Below are positions 5,613 through 6,481 of a stretch of 6,481 nt of DNA, piece after piece. The first letter of the stretch is position 1; each line of letters begins with the position of its first letter. The notes beneath the pieces are model-generated. The model searched no databases, was not told the DNA's origin, and was given only the letters and a program-made list of their open reading frames with translations. The stretch is from Acidobacteriota bacterium (GTDB lineage Bacteria; Acidobacteriota; Blastocatellia; Pyrinomonadales; Pyrinomonadaceae), in contig JADYZI010000179.1 in NCBI GenBank assembly GCA_020853255.1, forward strand, positions 1 through 6,481, written 5' to 3'. The position numbers and the translations under genes are program-made.

Positions 5613-6481
5613 TGCCACATTTTTCTGTAATAATTCCAACCTACAATCGGGCGCACTTGCTTCCGATGGCGATCGAAAGCGTGCTGCAGCAATCGTTCGA
5701 AGACTTTGAGATAGTAATATCGAACGGCGGCTCAACGGACAATACGGGCGAGGTGGTAAAACAATTTTCCGATCCGCGGATCAAGTACTTTGAGTCAGCC
5801 GCAAGATTGTCCGTCGGAGACAATTATCAAACCGGACTAGAGAACGCTAGCGGCGAATACATAACATTTCTATCTGATGACGACGCGTACACTCCCGCAT
5901 TGCTCCAGACTGTCAAACGGGCCATTGATCTAGAAGGTGCCGAGATCGTTGGATATCAGTATTGCCGGTATTATCACGAGCCACTCTTTGATTTTGGGAT
6001 CGATGTTCCGAAGAATTCGCTGTTGATCGCTGAGGGAAGCCGGAATGTTACGAGATTTTCTGCTCGCGACGCTCTCAAGCAGGTTTTATCAATCCATGCG
6101 TTAAGTTCGGTCCCCGTGGATCCGCGTTTTATTTGTCCGTATCTTTCAAATGCGGCATACCACAGAAGTGTCTTTGACTCTCTTAGGGCGAAACGCGGCA
6201 ATCTGTTCGACATGGTACCCGCCGATATATATCTGGCGGCGGCCGTTTTTTTTGAAGCTGGTTCATATCACTGTCTCGACCGGCCTTTGCTGGTATGGAG
6301 TAACTGGGAAGGAAACTCAACTGCATCGGCGGAGCGTACCGGAAACAAAGTCAGCGAACACTACAAACGTTTGCTGAACGGTAGAGCTCTTGAACACACC
6401 CCGTTGAAATTTCCGTTGGCCCTAAACTGTGGTGCAAATGCCGTCCTTGAAGCTGTAAAAGAACTGGATGAGGATACGGTG
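5612..6481 (+). CDS. Family 2 glycosyltransferase (GT-A fold), C-terminus beyond right edge
   Basis: This open frame has 290 codons and no stop before the window edge, so the end is missing. It starts with FSVIIPTYNRAHLLPMAIESV, the classic entry of GT2 glycosyltransferases, followed by QQSFEDFEIVISNGGSTDNT (residues 26-45), NYQTGLENASGEYITFLSDDDAYTP (71-95, in two adjoining parts) with Asp89-Asp90-Asp91 as the probable metal and nucleotide-sugar site. The later part, from about residue 110, has no family motif I recognise but may hold the acceptor-binding region, for example the segment PLLVWSNWEGNST. The usual DDGS of the nucleotide loop is NGGS here. No membrane segment is visible in the part seen. 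The predicted role is transfer of a sugar from a nucleotide donor to a lipid-linked or LPS acceptor at the cytoplasmic face; donor and acceptor are unknown. ATG 5612 shares its A with the TGA stop of the methyltransferase (TGATG), which points to translational coupling. Confidence 0.88.
   Translation, partial: MPHFSVIIPTYNRAHLLPMAIESVLQQSFEDFEIVISNGGSTDNTGEVVKQFSDPRIKYFESAARLSVGDNYQTGLENASGEYITFLSDDDAYTPALLQTVKRAIDLEGAEIVGYQYCRYYHEPLFDFGIDVPKNSLLIAEGSRNVTRFSARDALKQVLSIHALSSVPVDPRFICPYLSNAAYHRSVFDSLRAKRGNLFDMVPADIYLAAAVFFEAGSYHCLDRPLLVWSNWEGNSTASAERTGNKVSEHYKRLLNGRALEHTPLKFPLALNCGANAVLEAVKELDEDTV

Noticed and set aside
5268..5735. 155-codon minus-strand frame spanning the methyltransferase and glycosyltransferase junction
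   Set aside because: It has no recognisable domain and conflicts with two genes that carry clear family motifs on the plus strand.
6150..6377. 75-codon plus-strand open frame near the right edge
   Set aside because: It lies inside the glycosyltransferase reading frame, which is open and shows GT2 motifs from 5612. The shorter frame has no motif.

Overview
The window reads as chromosomal DNA of a Gram-negative (diderm) bacterium of moderately high GC content, carrying part of a surface-polysaccharide or lipopolysaccharide (LPS) locus. The diderm assignment rests on a heptose-7-phosphate kinase of the LPS-core pathway. I have a weak impression of a soil-type phylum such as Acidobacteriota, but nothing in the window proves it.

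Layout: at the left edge (1-253) a minus-strand gene runs out of the window. It encodes the N-terminal part of a protein with a peptidoglycan-binding-like domain. A divergent intergenic region follows (254-407) with a 17-nt perfect inverted repeat and a good sigma70-type promoter. From 408 to the right edge, five plus-strand genes are packed tightly and look like one operon: an oligosaccharide flippase (408-1955), an RfaE1/HldA-type heptose-7-phosphate kinase (1969-2958), a second flippase paralogous to the first (2990-4543), a methyltransferase with an N-terminal Cys4 motif (4518-5612), and a family 2 glycosyltransferase cut by the right edge (5612-6481). Gaps are 13 and 31 nt, followed by overlaps of 26 and 1 nt. 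No RNA gene, mobile element or CRISPR array is visible.

How the genes fit together: the kinase would feed ADP-heptose synthesis, the glycosyltransferase would add a sugar to a lipid-linked glycan, the methyltransferase may modify a sugar or the glycan, and the flippases would move lipid-linked oligosaccharide across the inner membrane. The unusual part is two homologous flippases on either side of the kinase.

The most interesting signal is at the flippase starts. Both share an identical nonamer followed by GTG at the same distance, and each has a -35-like hexamer at the right spacing upstream (TTGACA and TTGATA). In both cases the predicted transcription start falls exactly on the G of the GTG codon, and neither has a Shine-Dalgarno sequence. 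This suggests two leaderless transcripts whose promoters were duplicated together with the genes, the second one lying inside the operon and overlapping the kinase stop codon.
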